Under the pieces are notes generated by a model. It was not told the origin of the DNA. It worked only from the letters and a program-made list of their open reading frames with translations, and made no database searches. Of a stretch of 64,000 nt of DNA, positions 11,386 through 22,372 are shown in pieces. The position numbers were made by a program, and so were the translations under genes. The DNA comes from Mycobacterium parmense (GTDB lineage Bacteria; Actinomycetota; Actinomycetes; Mycobacteriales; Mycobacteriaceae). The DNA lies in the NCBI RefSeq assembly GCF_010730575.1, contig NZ_AP022614.1, forward strand, positions 4,526,001 through 4,590,000. Direction: 5' to 3'. Each line of letters opens with the position of its first letter. Positions within the stretch are counted from its first letter, which is position 1.

Positions 11386-12834
11386 ATGACGGAGCGTTTC
11401 ACCACCACCGACGCGGGCATCGCCGCTCCCAGCGACGAGCAGTCGTTGACGATCGGCCCCGATGGCCCGATCCTGCTGCAGGACCACTACCTGATCGAGC
11501 AGATGGCTCAGTTCAACCGGGAACGCATTCCGGAACGCCAGCCGCACGCCAAGGGCGGCGGGGCCTTCGGCCAGTTCGAGGTGACCAACGACGTCAGCCA
11601 ATTCACCCGGGCAGCCGTCTTCCAGCCCGGCACCAAAACCGAGATGCTGGCCCGGTTCTCCACCGTCGCGGGCGAGCGCGGCAGCCCAGACACCTGGCGG
11701 GACCCGCGCGGCTTCGCGCTGAAGTTCTACACGACCGAGGGCAACTTCGACATGGTCGGCAACAACACCCCCGTCTTCTTCATGCGCGACCCGCTGAAGT
11801 TCCAGCACTTCATCCGCTCGCAGAAGCGCATGCAGGCGACCAACCTGCGCGACCACAACATGCAGTGGGACTTCTGGTCGCTCTCGCCGGAGTCCGCCCA
11901 CCAGGTGACCTGGCTGATGGGCGATCGTGGCATCCCCAAGACGTGGCGCAACATGAACGGCTACAGCAGCCACACCTACAGCTGGATCAACGCCGCCGGC
12001 GAGATCTTCTGGGTGAAGTACCACTTCATCACCGACCAGGGCATCGAGTTCCTGACCCAGGAGGACGCCGACCGCTTGGCCGGTGAGGACGGCGACTACC
12101 ACCAGCGCGACCTGTACGACGCGATCGAGCGCGGCGACCACCCGAGCTGGACGCTCAAGGTTCAGGTCATGCCCTACGAGGAGGCCCGCGGCTACCGGTT
12201 CAACCCGTTCGACCTCACCAAGGTGTGGCCGCACAGCGACTACCCGCTGATCGACGTGGGCAAGATGACGCTGAACCGCAACGTCACCGATTACCACACC
12301 GAGATCGAGCAGGCCGCTTTCGAGCCGAACAACACGGTGCCCGGCACCGGGCTGAGCCCCGACAAGATGCTGCAGGCCCGTGGCTTCTCCTACTCCGACG
12401 CGCACCGGGCCAGGCTGGGCACCAACTACCGGCAGATCCCGGTCAACGAGCCCAAGGTCGAGGTCAACAGCTACTCCAAGGACGGCGCCATGCGGGTGAA
12501 GAACGTCTCCGACCCCGTCTACGCGCCCAATTCCTACGGCGGCCCGCAGGCCGACCCGGCGCGCGCCGCCGAGATCCGCTGGCACGCCGACGGTGACATG
12601 GTCCGCGCGGCCTACACCTTGCACGCCGAGGACGACGACTGGGGACAGGCCGGCGCGATGGTTCGCGAAGTTCTCGACGACGCGGCCCGAGAGCGCTTGG
12701 CGCACAACATCATCGGTCACGTCAGCAAGGGCGTCAAGGAGCCGGTGCTGTCGCGGGTGTTCGAGTACTGGCGCAACGTCGACCCCGATCTCGGCAAGGC
12801 GGTCGAGGAGGGTGTCCGGGCCAAGACCGGCTGA
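11386..12834 (+). CDS. katA: Monofunctional haem catalase
   Basis: Disproportionates hydrogen peroxide. It has 482 residues, the small-subunit clade length. The active site is intact: His54 in [11 protein letters not shown] (the usual RVVHAKG has VV where this has QP), Asn127 in [14 protein letters not shown], and the proximal haem ligand Tyr336 in [17 protein letters not shown]. It has a strong AAGGAG ribosome site. The gene lies between homologues of Rv3705A and Rv3705c, which are neighbours in M. tuberculosis (where KatG is the catalase), so it is an insertion or a lineage-specific loss elsewhere. A palindrome overlapping its promoter suggests peroxide- or metal-responsive control. A hairpin terminator follows. 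Confidence 0.95.
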   Translation: MTERFTTTDAGIAAPSDEQSLTIGPDGPILLQDHYLIEQMAQFNRERIPERQPHAKGGGAFGQFEVTNDVSQFTRAAVFQPGTKTEMLARFSTVAGERGSPDTWRDPRGFALKFYTTEGNFDMVGNNTPVFFMRDPLKFQHFIRSQKRMQATNLRDHNMQWDFWSLSPESAHQVTWLMGDRGIPKTWRNMNGYSSHTYSWINAAGEIFWVKYHFITDQGIEFLTQEDADRLAGEDGDYHQRDLYDAIERGDHPSWTLKVQVMPYEEARGYRFNPFDLTKVWPHSDYPLIDVGKMTLNRNVTDYHTEIEQAAFEPNNTVPGTGLSPDKMLQARGFSYSDAHRARLGTNYRQIPVNEPKVEVNSYSKDGAMRVKNVSDPVYAPNSYGGPQADPARAAEIRWHADGDMVRAAYTLHAEDDDWGQAGAMVREVLDDAARERLAHNIIGHVSKGVKEPVLSRVFEYWRNVDPDLGKAVEEGVRAKTG

Positions 12835-12842
12835 GAACGCCG

Positions 12843-12889
12843 CGGACGGCGGGCCGCGGGGCGCGTTCAGCCCCACGGCCCGCCGTCCG
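12843..12889 (+). terminator. Hairpin terminator after the catalase gene
   Basis: A 14-bp perfect outer stem (arms 12843-12856 and 12876-12889, GGACGGCGGGCCG type) continues inward with CGGGG/CCCC around a short loop, starting 9 nt after the katA stop. No U-tract. Confidence 0.7.
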
Positions 12890-12900
12890 GCATGCCTGGC

Positions 12901-13569
12901 ATGATCGCCTCCATGACCATCCGGGCGGGCCGCATCGCCGGCGTCGCGCTCTGCGCCGGCCTGGCCGTCGGCGCCGCCGCCCCGGTCGCCAGGGCCCACC
13001 CGTCGGAGCCCGGAGTGGTCAACTACGCCGTCCTGGCCAAGGGGTCGGTCGGCAACATCGTCGGCGCCCCCATGGGGTGGGAATCGACGTTCACCGATCC
13101 GTTCCAGGGCTACTGGGTGGACCTGCCGGCCTGCAACAACTGGGCCGACATCGGGTTACCGGAGGTGTACAACGACCCCGACCTCGCGTCGTTCAACGGG
13201 GCCACCACCCAGACCTCGGCGACCGATCAGACCCACTTCGTCAAACAGGCAATCGGCGTCTTCGCCACCGACGACGCCGCGACCCGGGCGTTCCACCGGG
13301 TCGTGGACCGCACGGCGGGTTGTTCGGGGCAGACCACGGCCATGCATCTGGACAACGGCCAGACCCAGACATGGTCGTTCGACGGCGGGCCGTCCGGTGC
13401 GGCCGACGAGAACTGGACCAAGCAGGAAGTCGGCACGGATCGACGCTGTTTCGATCAAACCAGGCTGCGTGAAAATGTTTTGCTGCAGGCGAAGGTCTGC
13501 CAGGCTGGCAACGCCGGTCCGGCGGTCAACGTGCTGGCCGGCGCGATGCAGAACGCGCTGGGCCAATAG
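12901..13569 (+). CDS. Secreted PknH-sensor-like protein (Rv3705c-like)
   Basis: 222 residues. Sec signal peptide (GRIAGVALCAGLAVGAAAPVARA) followed by a domain like the extracellular sensor of the kinase PknH (PF14032): FQGYWVDLPACNNW, RAFHRVVDRTAGCSGQT, and a C-terminal CFDQTRLRENVLLQAKVCQAGNAG. Its four cysteines are spaced as in that fold and probably make two disulfides. It is a free-standing periplasmic or secreted copy without a kinase. Starts at 12892, 12901 and 12913 are all in frame. The ligand is unknown. Confidence 0.82.
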   Translation: MIASMTIRAGRIAGVALCAGLAVGAAAPVARAHPSEPGVVNYAVLAKGSVGNIVGAPMGWESTFTDPFQGYWVDLPACNNWADIGLPEVYNDPDLASFNGATTQTSATDQTHFVKQAIGVFATDDAATRAFHRVVDRTAGCSGQTTAMHLDNGQTQTWSFDGGPSGAADENWTKQEVGTDRRCFDQTRLRENVLLQAKVCQAGNAGPAVNVLAGAMQNALGQ

Positions 13570-13739
13570 CCGGGTGATCGCCGGCACGGCCCGGCCCGCG
13601 CGGTGAAATGCTGCGGAAAGGGGAATATGTCGGGGGCATCTGCTAGATGAAGTAGTGGCGGTTAGCGTTCCGTTGGCTGCGCAGGGAGGCGGTCCGCACA
13701 GGCATGCTCGGGCATGCCCGGGCCCGAAGGGATCGTGAT

Positions 13740-15035
13740 ATGACGTTCGCCGCTACCACCAGAGCGGCCTCGCAGCTGGACACCGCCCGCCCGGGCGAAG
13801 CCGAGCTGGCCGACTCGTCGGCCGCGGCGCTCCTGATCGCCGACGGCTGCCTCGTCGACGCCCCGCTGGGCCGGGTCGGCCTGGAGATGGAGGCGCACTG
13901 TCACGATCCGGCCGACCCCAACCGCCGGCCCAGCTGGGACGAGATCCGCGCGGTCATCGACGCGATGCCCGCCCTGCCGTGCCGCAGCGCCGTCACCGTC
14001 GAACCGGGCGGCGCCGTCGAGCTGTCGGGCCCGCCCGTCGACGGAGTGCTGGCGGCCATCGAGGCGATGGGCCGCGACCAGGCCGTGCTGCGCGCCGCCT
14101 TCGCCGACGCCGGGCTAGGCCTGGTGTTCCTCGGCGCGGACCCGCTGCGGCCGCCCAGGCGGATCAACCCGGGCAACCGTTACCTCGCCATGGAGCAGTT
14201 CTTCGCCACCAGCCGCTCGGGGGAGGCGGGCGCGTCGATGATGACGTCCACCGCCTCGATCCAGGTGAATCTGGACGCCGGGCCGCAGGACGGCTGGGCC
14301 GCGCGAGTGCGGCTGGCGCACGCCCTGGGGCCCACGATGATCGCCATCGCCGCCAATTCGCCGATGCTGGGCGGCGAGTTCACGGGCTGGGTCTCCACCC
14401 GGCAGCGGGTGTGGGGGCAGATGGATTCGGCGCGCTGCGGCCCGGTGCTGGGTGCCAGCGGCGACGACCCGGGCACCGACTGGGCGCGTTATGCGCTCAA
14501 GGCTCCGGTGATGCTCGTCAACAACCCGGAGGCGGTGGCGGTCACCCAGTGGGTGCCGTTCGCCGACTGGGCGGACGGCCGGGTGTTGCTCGGCGGCCGC
14601 AAGCCCACCGTGTCCGACCTGGAGTACCACCTGACCACGCTGTTCCCGCCGGTGCGCCCGCGCCAGTGGCTGGAGATCCGCTATCTGGACAGCCTGCCGG
14701 ACTCCTGCTGGCCCGCCGTGGTGTTCACGCTGGTCTGCCTGCTCGACGACCCGGTCGCCGCGGACGTCGCCGCCGAGGCCGTCGAACCGGTGGCCACGGC
14801 GTGGGACGTCGCCGCCCGGCTGGGCCTGGGCGACCGACGGCTGCATGCGGCGGCCACCCGGTGCGTGGCCACCGCCGCCGAAAAGGCGCCGGCCGGGCTG
14901 ACCGAGGCGATGCAACGGCTGCTGCGCCGCGTCGAGCTGGGCCGGTGCCCCGCCGACGACTTCTCCGAGCAGGTGATCGAGCACGGCATCGCGGCGGCGG
15001 TCTCCCGGGCCGCGCGCTCGCAAGGGGGGTTGTGA
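13740..15035 (+). CDS. egtA: Ergothioneine synthesis glutamate-cysteine ligase
   Basis: Makes gamma-glutamylcysteine from glutamate, cysteine and ATP. This is the sulfur donor for EgtB in ergothioneine synthesis. 431 residues from ATG 13740 (AAGGGA upstream), matching M. tuberculosis Rv3704c. Seen: the GCS core with [46 protein letters not shown] and [15 protein letters not shown]. First gene of a five-gene cluster; its stop overlaps the egtB start. The 170-bp upstream gap contains GCATGC repeats (13700-13716) that could be regulatory. Confidence 0.95.
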   Translation: MTFAATTRAASQLDTARPGEAELADSSAAALLIADGCLVDAPLGRVGLEMEAHCHDPADPNRRPSWDEIRAVIDAMPALPCRSAVTVEPGGAVELSGPPVDGVLAAIEAMGRDQAVLRAAFADAGLGLVFLGADPLRPPRRINPGNRYLAMEQFFATSRSGEAGASMMTSTASIQVNLDAGPQDGWAARVRLAHALGPTMIAIAANSPMLGGEFTGWVSTRQRVWGQMDSARCGPVLGASGDDPGTDWARYALKAPVMLVNNPEAVAVTQWVPFADWADGRVLLGGRKPTVSDLEYHLTTLFPPVRPRQWLEIRYLDSLPDSCWPAVVFTLVCLLDDPVAADVAAEAVEPVATAWDVAARLGLGDRRLHAAATRCVATAAEKAPAGLTEAMQRLLRRVELGRCPADDFSEQVIEHGIAAAVSRAARSQGGL

Positions 15036-16333
15036 CTTCCAGGCAGGATCTCGCCGACGGCTTGGCCCGGGCGCGAACGAGGACGTTGCGGCTCGTCGAC
15101 TTCGACGACGCCGAGCTGTACCGGCAGTACGACCCCCTGATGAGCCCCCTGGTCTGGGACCTGGCGCACATCGGCCAGCAGGAGGAGCTGTGGCTGCTGC
15201 GCGGCGGTGACCCGAGCCGGCCGGGGATGTTGCCGCCCGCCGTCGAGGGCCTGTACGACGCCTTCGTCCACTCCCGCGCCAGCCGCGCAGAGCTGCCGCT
15301 GCTGTCGCCTGACCGCGCGCGGTCGTATTGCCAAACGGTTCGGTCCGCGGCGCTCGACGCATTGGACGCGCTGCCCGACGACCCCGCCGGCGACCGCGCG
15401 GCCTTCGTGTACGCCATGGTGGTCAGCCACGAGAACCAGCACAACGAAACCATGCTGCAGGCGCTGAACCTGCGCAGCGGCGCGCCGCTGCTGGGCGACG
15501 CTTCCGTCCCGCCGCGGGGCCGGCCTGGCCTGGCCGGCACGTCGGTGCTGGTTCCCGCGGGCCCGTTCGTCCTGGGGGTGGACGCCGCGAGCGAGCCGTC
15601 GTCGCTGGACAACGAGCGTCCCGCGCACGTGGTGGACCTGCCGGCGTTTCGCATCGGCCGGGTTCCGGTCACCAACGGCGAGTGGCGGGCGTTCGTCGAG
15701 GACGGCGGGTACCGCGAGTCGCGGTGGTGGTCGCAGCGCGGCTGGGAGCACCGCATGTCCGCGGGCCTGACCGGGCCGCAGTTCTGGGCCGCCGACGGGC
15801 GCACGCGCACCCGGTTCGGCCATGTCGAGGACATCCCGGCCGACGAGCCGGTGCAGCACGTCACCTATTTCGAGGCCGAGGCCTACGCCGCCTGGGCGGG
15901 CGCCCGGCTGCCCACCGAGATGGAATGGGAGAAGGCCTGCGCCTGGGATCCGGCCACCGGCACGCGCCGCCGCTACCCGTGGGGGGCGCAGCCGCCGTCG
16001 GACGCCGTCGCGAACCTCGGCGGCACGTCGCTGCGCCCGGCGCCGGTGGGCGCCTACCCGGACGGCGCGTCGGCCTATGGGGCCGAGCAGATGCTGGGCG
16101 ACGTGTGGGAGTGGACCAGTTCGCCGCTGCGGCCCTGGCCGGGGTTCACCCCGATGATCTACGAGCGTTACTCCCAGCCCTTCTTCGACGGCGACTACCG
16201 GGTTCTGCGCGGCGGCTCGTGGGCCGTGGAGTCGGCCATCCTGCGCCCCAGCTTCCGCAACTGGGACCACCCGTACCGGCGCCAGATCTTCGCCGGTGTC
16301 CGGCTGGCCTGGGACGCCGGGGACGGCCGCTGA
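15032..16333 (+). CDS. egtB: Hercynine oxygenase / sulfoxide synthase
   Basis: Mononuclear iron enzyme joining hercynine and gamma-glutamylcysteine with O2 to give the sulfoxide. 433 residues. An N-terminal DinB-like domain carries the iron ligands: His46 in [12 protein letters not shown], and His133 and His137 in HENQHNETM (HX3HXE). The C-terminal formylglycine-generating-enzyme-like domain shows [42 protein letters not shown] and [12 protein letters not shown] 15032 overlaps the egtA stop by 4 nt (GTGA) with AAGGGGGG upstream. Confidence 0.96.
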   Translation: MTSRQDLADGLARARTRTLRLVDFDDAELYRQYDPLMSPLVWDLAHIGQQEELWLLRGGDPSRPGMLPPAVEGLYDAFVHSRASRAELPLLSPDRARSYCQTVRSAALDALDALPDDPAGDRAAFVYAMVVSHENQHNETMLQALNLRSGAPLLGDASVPPRGRPGLAGTSVLVPAGPFVLGVDAASEPSSLDNERPAHVVDLPAFRIGRVPVTNGEWRAFVEDGGYRESRWWSQRGWEHRMSAGLTGPQFWAADGRTRTRFGHVEDIPADEPVQHVTYFEAEAYAAWAGARLPTEMEWEKACAWDPATGTRRRYPWGAQPPSDAVANLGGTSLRPAPVGAYPDGASAYGAEQMLGDVWEWTSSPLRPWPGFTPMIYERYSQPFFDGDYRVLRGGSWAVESAILRPSFRNWDHPYRRQIFAGVRLAWDAGDGR

Positions 16334-17028
16334 TGTGCCGTCACCTCGGGTGGCTCGGCGCGGAGGTCCCGGTCTCCTCGCTGGTGCTCGACCCGCCGCA
16401 CGGGTTGCGGGTGCAGTCCTACGCGCCGCGCCGCCAGAAGCACTGCCTGCTCAACGCCGACGGTTGGGGCGTCGGGTTCTTCGACCGCCCTTCCGAGGGC
16501 GGCCTGCCCCGCCGGTGGCGCAGCCAGGCGCCGCTGTGGGGCGACGTGTCGTTCGACTCGGTGGCGCCGGCGCTGCGCAGCCACTGCGTCGTGGCCGCGG
16601 TGCGATCGGCCACCGTCGGCATGCCGATCGACGTCAGCGCGACGGCGCCGTTCACCGACGGTCAGTGGTTGTTGTCGCACAACGGGATCGTCGACCGCGC
16701 GGTGCTGCCCGCGACCTCCTCGGCCGAATCTGTCTGTGACAGCGCCCTGCTCGCGGCCGCGATCTTCGAGAGGGGCCTCGACGCGCTCGGCGAGACGATC
16801 GTCGACGTGGCGTCGGCCGACCCCAGTGCCCGGCTGAACATATTGGCCGCCAACGGTTCCCGATTGCTGGCCACGACCTGGGGCGACACGCTGTGCATCC
16901 TGCGCCGCGCCGATGGCGTGGTGGTGGCCAGCGAGCCCTACGACAACGACTCGGAATGGGAGGACGTGCCCGACCGTCACCTCGTCGAGGTCGCCGCCGA
17001 CGGCGTCACGATGACACCGCTGGACTAA
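16333..17028 (+). CDS. egtC: Gamma-glutamyl hercynylcysteine sulfoxide hydrolase
   Basis: Class-II glutamine amidotransferase-type hydrolase that removes glutamate from the EgtB product. 231 residues. Cys2 after the initiator Met is the N-terminal nucleophile (MCRHLGWLG). [12 protein letters not shown] and the SHNGIV loop are the usual Ntn landmarks. Start and upstream stop share TGATG at 16331-16335, so translation is coupled to egtB. Confidence 0.95.
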   Translation: MCRHLGWLGAEVPVSSLVLDPPHGLRVQSYAPRRQKHCLLNADGWGVGFFDRPSEGGLPRRWRSQAPLWGDVSFDSVAPALRSHCVVAAVRSATVGMPIDVSATAPFTDGQWLLSHNGIVDRAVLPATSSAESVCDSALLAAAIFERGLDALGETIVDVASADPSARLNILAANGSRLLATTWGDTLCILRRADGVVVASEPYDNDSEWEDVPDRHLVEVAADGVTMTPLD

Positions 17029-17042
17029 CCGAAAGGTCATTG

Positions 17043-18008
17043 ATGACTCTCTCGCTGTTCAACCACCTCGCCGCAGACTCGGCCTACCACGCGTTGCGCC
17101 GCGACGTGTACGACGGCCTGCGCCAAACCCCGAAGACGTTGCCGCCCAAGTGGTTCTATGATTCGGTGGGCAGCGACCTGTTCGACCAGATCACCCGGCT
17201 GCCCGAGTACTACCCGACCCGCGCCGAGGCGGAGATCCTGCGTGACCGCGCGGCCGAGGTGGCGTCGGCCAGCCGGGCCGACACGCTGGTCGAACTGGGC
17301 AGCGGCACCTCGGAGAAGACCCGCCTGCTGCTCGATGCGCTGCGCGACCGCGGATCCCTGCGCAGGTTCGTCCCGTTCGACGTCGACGCCAGCATCCTGT
17401 CGTCGGCCGCGACCGCCATCCAGCAGGAGTACTCGGGTGTCGAAATCCAAGCTGTCTGCGGCGATTTCGAGGAGCACCTGACCGAGATCCCCGCCGGGGG
17501 CAGGCGGCTGTTCGTCTTCCTCGGGTCGACCATCGGCAACCTCACGCCCGGCCCGCGCGCGCGGTTCCTCTCCGATCTGTCGTCTCAGATGCGGCCCGGC
17601 GACAGCCTGTTGCTGGGCACCGACCTGGTCAAGGACACCGATCGGCTGGTGCGCGCATACGACGACGCCGCGGGGGTGACCGCGGCCTTCAACCGCAACG
17701 TGCTCGCGGTCATCAACCGGCAGCTCGACGGCGACTTCGACGTAGACGCCTACCGGCACGTGGCCCGCTGGAACGCCGGCGAGGAGCGCATCGAGATGTG
17801 GTTGCGGTCCGACCGCAGCCAGCGGGTGCGGGTGGGCGCGCTGCAGCTGAGCGTCGAGTTCGCCGCCGGCGAGGAGATGCTGACCGAGGTGTCGTGCAAG
17901 TTCCGGCCCGACGGGGTGCGCGACGAGCTGGCGGGCGCCGGACTGCGCCGTGTGCGGTGGTGGACCGACAGCGCGGGCGACTTCGGGTTGTCGCTGGCCG
18001 TGAGGTGA
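17043..18008 (+). CDS. egtD: L-histidine N-alpha-methyltransferase
   Basis: SAM-dependent trimethylation of histidine to hercynine, the first dedicated ergothioneine step. 321 residues, identical in length to the characterised mycobacterial enzyme. Seen: an N-terminal substrate-domain motif [17 protein letters not shown] and [10 protein letters not shown], the SAM motif [30 protein letters not shown], and the C-terminal [16 protein letters not shown]. It starts 14 nt after egtC with GAAAGG upstream. Its stop overlaps the egtE start. Confidence 0.97.
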   Translation: MTLSLFNHLAADSAYHALRRDVYDGLRQTPKTLPPKWFYDSVGSDLFDQITRLPEYYPTRAEAEILRDRAAEVASASRADTLVELGSGTSEKTRLLLDALRDRGSLRRFVPFDVDASILSSAATAIQQEYSGVEIQAVCGDFEEHLTEIPAGGRRLFVFLGSTIGNLTPGPRARFLSDLSSQMRPGDSLLLGTDLVKDTDRLVRAYDDAAGVTAAFNRNVLAVINRQLDGDFDVDAYRHVARWNAGEERIEMWLRSDRSQRVRVGALQLSVEFAAGEEMLTEVSCKFRPDGVRDELAGAGLRRVRWWTDSAGDFGLSLAVR

Positions 18009-19144
18009 GCGGGTCGCTGGCCGACCGGTGGCGGGCGGCCCGGCCACCGGCGGCCGGGTTGCACCTGGACAGCGCGGCCTGCTCGCGCCAGAGCCTGGCG
18101 GTGATCGAGGCCGCCGCCCGCCACGCCCGCCACGAGTCCGAGGTCGGGGGGTATGTCGCGGCGGAGGCGGCCACGCCGGCGCTCGACGCGGGCCGCGTCG
18201 CGTTCGCCGCGCTGTGCGGCATGACCGAGGCCGCGGTGGTGTTCACCACCGGCTCGCTGCACGCGCTGGACCTGCTGCTCGGGGCGTGGCCGAGCGACCG
18301 CGGGACGGTAGCCTGCCTGCCCGGCGAATACGGTCCCAACCTGGCGATGATGGCCCTGCACGGGTTCGACCGCCGGCTGCTGCCGACGCTCGGGGACGGC
18401 CGCCTGGCGCTCGACGACGCGGCGCTGGCCCTGCAGGCCGATCCGCCCGATCTGGTGCACCTGACCGCGGTCGCCAGCCACAGCGGCGTGGTGCAGCCGC
18501 TGCCGATGATCGCCCGGCTGTGCCGCGAGTTGGGGGTGCCGCTGGTCGTCGACGCCGCCCAGGCGCTGGGCCACGTGGACTGCGCGGTGGGTGCCGACGT
18601 GACCTACTCGTCGTCGCGCAAGTGGATCGCGGGACCGCGCGGCGTCGGGATGCTCGCGGTGCGCCGCGACCTGATGGAGCGGTTGCGTCCGAGGCTGGCC
18701 ACCCCGGAGTGGGCGGCCCGGGCGGCCGTGGCCCGGCAACTGGAAGTCGGCGAGGCCAATGTCGCCGCGCGCGTAGGCTTTTCGGCGGCGCTGGGGGAGC
18801 ACCTGGCGTGCGGACCGGAGTCGGTGCGCGAGCGCCTGGCCGAGTTGGGGCGCGTCAGCCGGATGGCGCTGGCCGACGTGGCGGGCTGGGTGGTGGTCGA
18901 GGAGGCCGACGAGCCCAGCGCCATCACCACCCTGGCGCCGGTCGACGGCGCCGACCCGCAGGCGGTGCGGGACTGGCTGCTGGCCGAGCGCCGGATCCTG
19001 ACCACGTTCGTCGCGGTGCCGCGGGCGCCGCTCGAGTTGGCCGGCCCGCTGCTGCGGATCTCGCCGCACGTGGACAGCACGCCCGAGGACCTGCAGACCT
19101 TCGCCGAGGCGCTGATCGCCGCGACGGCGGCCCGGCAGCGATGA
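18005..19144 (+). CDS. egtE: Ergothioneine synthase beta-lyase (PLP)
   Basis: PLP-dependent C-S lyase that cleaves hercynylcysteine sulfoxide to ergothioneine. 379 residues, class-V aminotransferase fold: [41 protein letters not shown], and the PLP lysine in [18 protein letters not shown] 18005 overlaps the egtD stop (GTGA). Last gene of egtABCDE. A short hairpin then separates it from a convergent gene. M. tuberculosis has a methyltransferase gene (Rv3699) after egtE that is absent here. Confidence 0.95.
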   Translation: MSGSLADRWRAARPPAAGLHLDSAACSRQSLAVIEAAARHARHESEVGGYVAAEAATPALDAGRVAFAALCGMTEAAVVFTTGSLHALDLLLGAWPSDRGTVACLPGEYGPNLAMMALHGFDRRLLPTLGDGRLALDDAALALQADPPDLVHLTAVASHSGVVQPLPMIARLCRELGVPLVVDAAQALGHVDCAVGADVTYSSSRKWIAGPRGVGMLAVRRDLMERLRPRLATPEWAARAAVARQLEVGEANVAARVGFSAALGEHLACGPESVRERLAELGRVSRMALADVAGWVVVEEADEPSAITTLAPVDGADPQAVRDWLLAERRILTTFVAVPRAPLELAGPLLRISPHVDSTPEDLQTFAEALIAATAARQR

Positions 19145-19147
19145 GCC

Positions 19148-19165
19148 CCGGCCTACCCGGGCCGG
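19148..19165. terminator. Short hairpin between convergent genes
   Basis: CCGGCC / GGCCGG (6-bp stem, 6-nt loop) lies in the 31-bp gap between the egtE stop and the stop of the convergent ligase-like gene. It is small but well placed to end both transcripts. No U-tract. Confidence 0.35.
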
Positions 19166-19175
19166 CGCGGTTGTT

Positions 19176-20660
19176 CTACAGCCCCCAGGTGTGCACCGGC
19201 CGGTTGGCGTGCATGTGCCCGCAGTAGCGCCGCAGCATCTCGGCCAGCGCCGCGCGGCGGGTCATCCCGCCTTTCTCCAGCGAACGCACCGTGGCCACCT
19301 GCCAACTGGCGCCGTTGCGGCCCGCCTCGGCCCGGCCCTGCACGACGCCGAGAAACCGCTCGCGCACGTCGTCGTCGACACCCCAGCGGCGCAGCCCATC
19401 GTGCGCGATAGGCAGCAGCGTGCCCAGCACCAGTTCGCGTGCGCTCACCTCGCCCAGGCCGGGCCAGCTCAGCCGCGCGTCGATGCCGTGGCGCGCGGCC
19501 TCGAGGAAGTTATGGTGCGCCACAGCGAAATCCATCGTCGACCACACCGGGGACGGCGCCTCGGACAACCCGCGCAGCGCGCCGTAGAAGAAGGCCGAAT
19601 TCGCCAGCATGTCGACGACCGTCGGCCCTGCCGGCAGCACCCGGTTCTCCAGCCGCAGGTGCGGGCGCTTGACCCCGTCGGCCTCCAGCACGTCATAGAC
19701 CGGCCGGTTCCACCGGTACACGGTGCCGTTGTGCAGGCGCAGTTCGGACAGCTGGGGGGCGCGCCCGGCGGCCAGCTCGGCCACGGGGTCCTCGTCGGAC
19801 ACCTCGGGCAACAGGGACGGAAAGTAGCGCAGGTTCTCCCGGTAGAGGTCGAGGACGGAGTCGATCCACCGCTCGCCGAACCACACCCGCGGCCGCACAC
19901 CTCGGGCCTTGAGGTCGTCGGACCGGGTGTCGGTGGACTGCGCGAACACCTCGATTCGGGTCTCCGACCACAGCCGGTGGGCGAAGAAGAACGGCGAGTT
20001 GGCGCCCAGTGCCAGCTGGGGGCCGGCCAGCGCCTGCGCGGCGTTCCAGTTGGCGGCGAAATCCTCGGGGGCCAGCTGCAGATGCAATTGCATGCTGGTG
20101 CAGGCGGATTCGGGCGCGATCGAGGCGGCTTGCCAGCTCAGGGGCTCGGGGCCGGAGATGTTGATCGGGATCTCCTCGCCGCGGGCGGAGAAGATCGAGT
20201 CGTTGAGGGCGGTGTAGCGCGCCGACTCGCTCATCCAGCCGGTGTCGAGGTGTTCGGGCATCAGCGTGGGCAGGATGCCGATCATGACGATGTGGGCCCC
20301 GCCTTCGCTCGCCTTGATCTCGGCGTCGTTGAGGCTGGCGCGCACCTCGGCCTCGAGGTCGAGGCCGGTATGGCCGGGTAGGGGGCGGGGCGGCACGTTG
20401 AATTCGATGTTGTAGGCGCCTAATTCGGACTGGTAAGCCGGATCGGCGATGGCGTCGAGCACGTCACGGTTGGACATGGCCGGCTGATAATCGGAGTCGA
20501 CGAGGTTGCACTCGATCTCCATGCCGGTGAGGGGCCGGTCGGACTCGAAGCGTGACTGGGCCAGCATCGTCTCCAAGACGTCCAGACACAGCTGCACTTT
20601 GCGCCGGTATTCCCGCCGATCGGAGCGGTTATACGTGGTGCGCTTGACCTCGTCGCCCAC
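19176..20660 (-). CDS. GCS2-family glutamate-cysteine ligase-like protein (Rv3698-like)
   Basis: 494 residues from GTG 20660. A member of the broad glutamate-cysteine ligase / carboxylate-amine ligase superfamily: [15 protein letters not shown] near residue 42 supplies the metal/ATP-site acidic residues, with [44 protein letters not shown], and [17 protein letters not shown]. It is about 60 residues longer than EgtA and only distantly like it. The substrate is not known. It lies convergent to the ergothioneine operon and divergent from glpK, the same neighbourhood as in M. tuberculosis. The open frame extends further upstream, but that part overlaps glpK and looks non-coding. Confidence 0.82.
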   Translation of the reverse strand: MGDEVKRTTYNRSDRREYRRKVQLCLDVLETMLAQSRFESDRPLTGMEIECNLVDSDYQPAMSNRDVLDAIADPAYQSELGAYNIEFNVPPRPLPGHTGLDLEAEVRASLNDAEIKASEGGAHIVMIGILPTLMPEHLDTGWMSESARYTALNDSIFSARGEEIPINISGPEPLSWQAASIAPESACTSMQLHLQLAPEDFAANWNAAQALAGPQLALGANSPFFFAHRLWSETRIEVFAQSTDTRSDDLKARGVRPRVWFGERWIDSVLDLYRENLRYFPSLLPEVSDEDPVAELAAGRAPQLSELRLHNGTVYRWNRPVYDVLEADGVKRPHLRLENRVLPAGPTVVDMLANSAFFYGALRGLSEAPSPVWSTMDFAVAHHNFLEAARHGIDARLSWPGLGEVSARELVLGTLLPIAHDGLRRWGVDDDVRERFLGVVQGRAEAGRNGASWQVATVRSLEKGGMTRRAALAEMLRRYCGHMHANRPVHTWGL

Positions 20661-20785
20661 CCCCCGATGCAACAGGGTCGACGGCGTCGGCGCAAGGGCG
20701 ACGCGCTGACGTGCGGCATCGTCCGGCGCCGAAACGCGCGGGCCACCTGGGTGTCCGACGGTGGCGGGGTAGACCATCATGGACC

Positions 20786-20799
20786 GGGAAACGTTTCCC
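20786..20799. promoter_or_regulatory. LacI-type palindrome upstream of glpK
   Basis: GGGAAACGTTTCCC is a perfect 14-bp palindrome with the central CG typical of LacI/GalR-family operators. It lies 17 bp before the glpK start codon, where bound protein could block transcription or early elongation. No LacI-type gene is in the window. Confidence 0.5.
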
Positions 20800-20816
20800 A
20801 CGGGTGGAGGAGAGCA

Positions 20817-22343
20817 GTGGCAGGGTCCGCCGAATTCGTCGCCGCCATCGATCAGGGCACCACCAGCACCCGCTGCATGATCTTCGACCACGGCGGTGCC
20901 GAAGTGGCCCGCCACCAGCTCGAGCACGAACAGATCCTGCCCCGCGCCGGCTGGGTGGAACACGACCCGGTGGAGATCTGGGAGCGCACGTCGTCGGTGC
21001 TGCTGTCGGTGCTCAACCGCGCCAACCTGACCGCGGAAAACCTTGCTGCGCTGGGTATCACGAACCAACGGGAAACCACGCTGGTGTGGAACCGGCGCAC
21101 CGGGCGGCCGTACTACAACGCGATCGTCTGGCAGGACACCCGCACCGACCGCATCGCGTCGGCGCTGCAGCGCGACGGGCGCGGGGAGGTGATCCGCCGC
21201 AAGGCGGGCCTGCCGCCGGCGCCCTACTTCTCCGGCGGCAAGCTGCAGTGGATCCTGGACAACGTCGACGGGGTGCGCGCGGCGGCCGAGAGCGGCGACG
21301 CCGTGTTCGGCACGGCCGACACCTGGCTGCTGTGGAACCTGACCGGGGGGCCGCGGGGCGGCGTGCACGTCACCGACGTGACCAACGCCAGCCGGACCAT
21401 GCTGATGGACCTCGAGACGCTGGACTGGGACGACGAGCTGTTGTCGTTCTTCTCTATTCCGAGGGCCATGCTGCCGGCGATCGCGCCGTCGTCGCCGCTG
21501 CAGCCTTATGGGGTCACGCTCGACGGGGGGCCCGTCGGCGGCGAGGTCCCGATCACCGGAGTCCTGGGCGACCAGCACGCGGCGATGGTGGGGCAGGTGT
21601 GCCTGGGCGAGGGCGAGGCCAAAAACACCTACGGCACCGGCAATTTCCTGCTGCTCAACACCGGCGAGACCATCGTGCGGTCCGGCAACGGGTTGCTGAC
21701 CACCGTCTGCTACCAGTTCGGCGACGCGAAACCCGTTTACGCGCTTGAGGGTTCGATCGCCGTCACCGGCGCGGCGGTGCAGTGGCTGCGCGATCAGCTG
21801 GGCGTCATCAGCGGCGCCGCGCAGAGTGAGGCGCTGGCGCGACAGGTCACCGACAACGGCGGCGTGTATTTCGTGCCGGCGTTCTCCGGGTTGTTCGCCC
21901 CGTATTGGCGATCGGACGCCCGCGGCGCCATCGTGGGGCTGTCACGGTTCAACACCAACGCCCATCTCGCTCGCGCGACTCTGGAGGCGATCTGCTACCA
22001 GAGCCGCGACGTGGTGGAGGCGATGGCGGCGGATTCCGGTGTGCGCCTTGAAGAATTGAAGGTCGACGGCGGTGTCACCGGCAACGACCTGTGCATGCAG
22101 ATTCAGGCCGACGTGCTGGGCGTCGACGTGGTGCGGCCCGTGGTCGCCGAGACCACCGCGCTGGGGGCGGCCTACGCGGCCGGGCTGGCGGTCGGGTTCT
22201 GGGCCGACCCGTCGGAGTTGCGCGCCAATTGGCGCGAGGACAGGCGCTGGACGCCGCGCTGGGACGACGACGAGCGCGCCGCCGGGTATGCGGGTTGGCA
22301 CAAGGCGGTCCAGCGGACGCTGGACTGGGTCGACGTGACCTGA
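20817..22343 (+). CDS. glpK: Glycerol kinase
   Basis: ATP-dependent phosphorylation of glycerol to glycerol 3-phosphate in the cytoplasm. 508 residues, FGGY family: [17 protein letters not shown] at the N-terminus, [17 protein letters not shown], the substrate loop [37 protein letters not shown] and the C-terminal [22 protein letters not shown] 20817 with GGAGGAG ahead. A perfect palindrome just upstream suggests repressor control. Ends before a conserved hairpin repeat. Confidence 0.96.
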   Translation: MAGSAEFVAAIDQGTTSTRCMIFDHGGAEVARHQLEHEQILPRAGWVEHDPVEIWERTSSVLLSVLNRANLTAENLAALGITNQRETTLVWNRRTGRPYYNAIVWQDTRTDRIASALQRDGRGEVIRRKAGLPPAPYFSGGKLQWILDNVDGVRAAAESGDAVFGTADTWLLWNLTGGPRGGVHVTDVTNASRTMLMDLETLDWDDELLSFFSIPRAMLPAIAPSSPLQPYGVTLDGGPVGGEVPITGVLGDQHAAMVGQVCLGEGEAKNTYGTGNFLLLNTGETIVRSGNGLLTTVCYQFGDAKPVYALEGSIAVTGAAVQWLRDQLGVISGAAQSEALARQVTDNGGVYFVPAFSGLFAPYWRSDARGAIVGLSRFNTNAHLARATLEAICYQSRDVVEAMAADSGVRLEELKVDGGVTGNDLCMQIQADVLGVDVVRPVVAETTALGAAYAAGLAVGFWADPSELRANWREDRRWTPRWDDDERAAGYAGWHKAVQRTLDWVDVT

Positions 22344-22372
22344 CCGCCCGGCCGCGAGGCCTGGGCCGCCCG

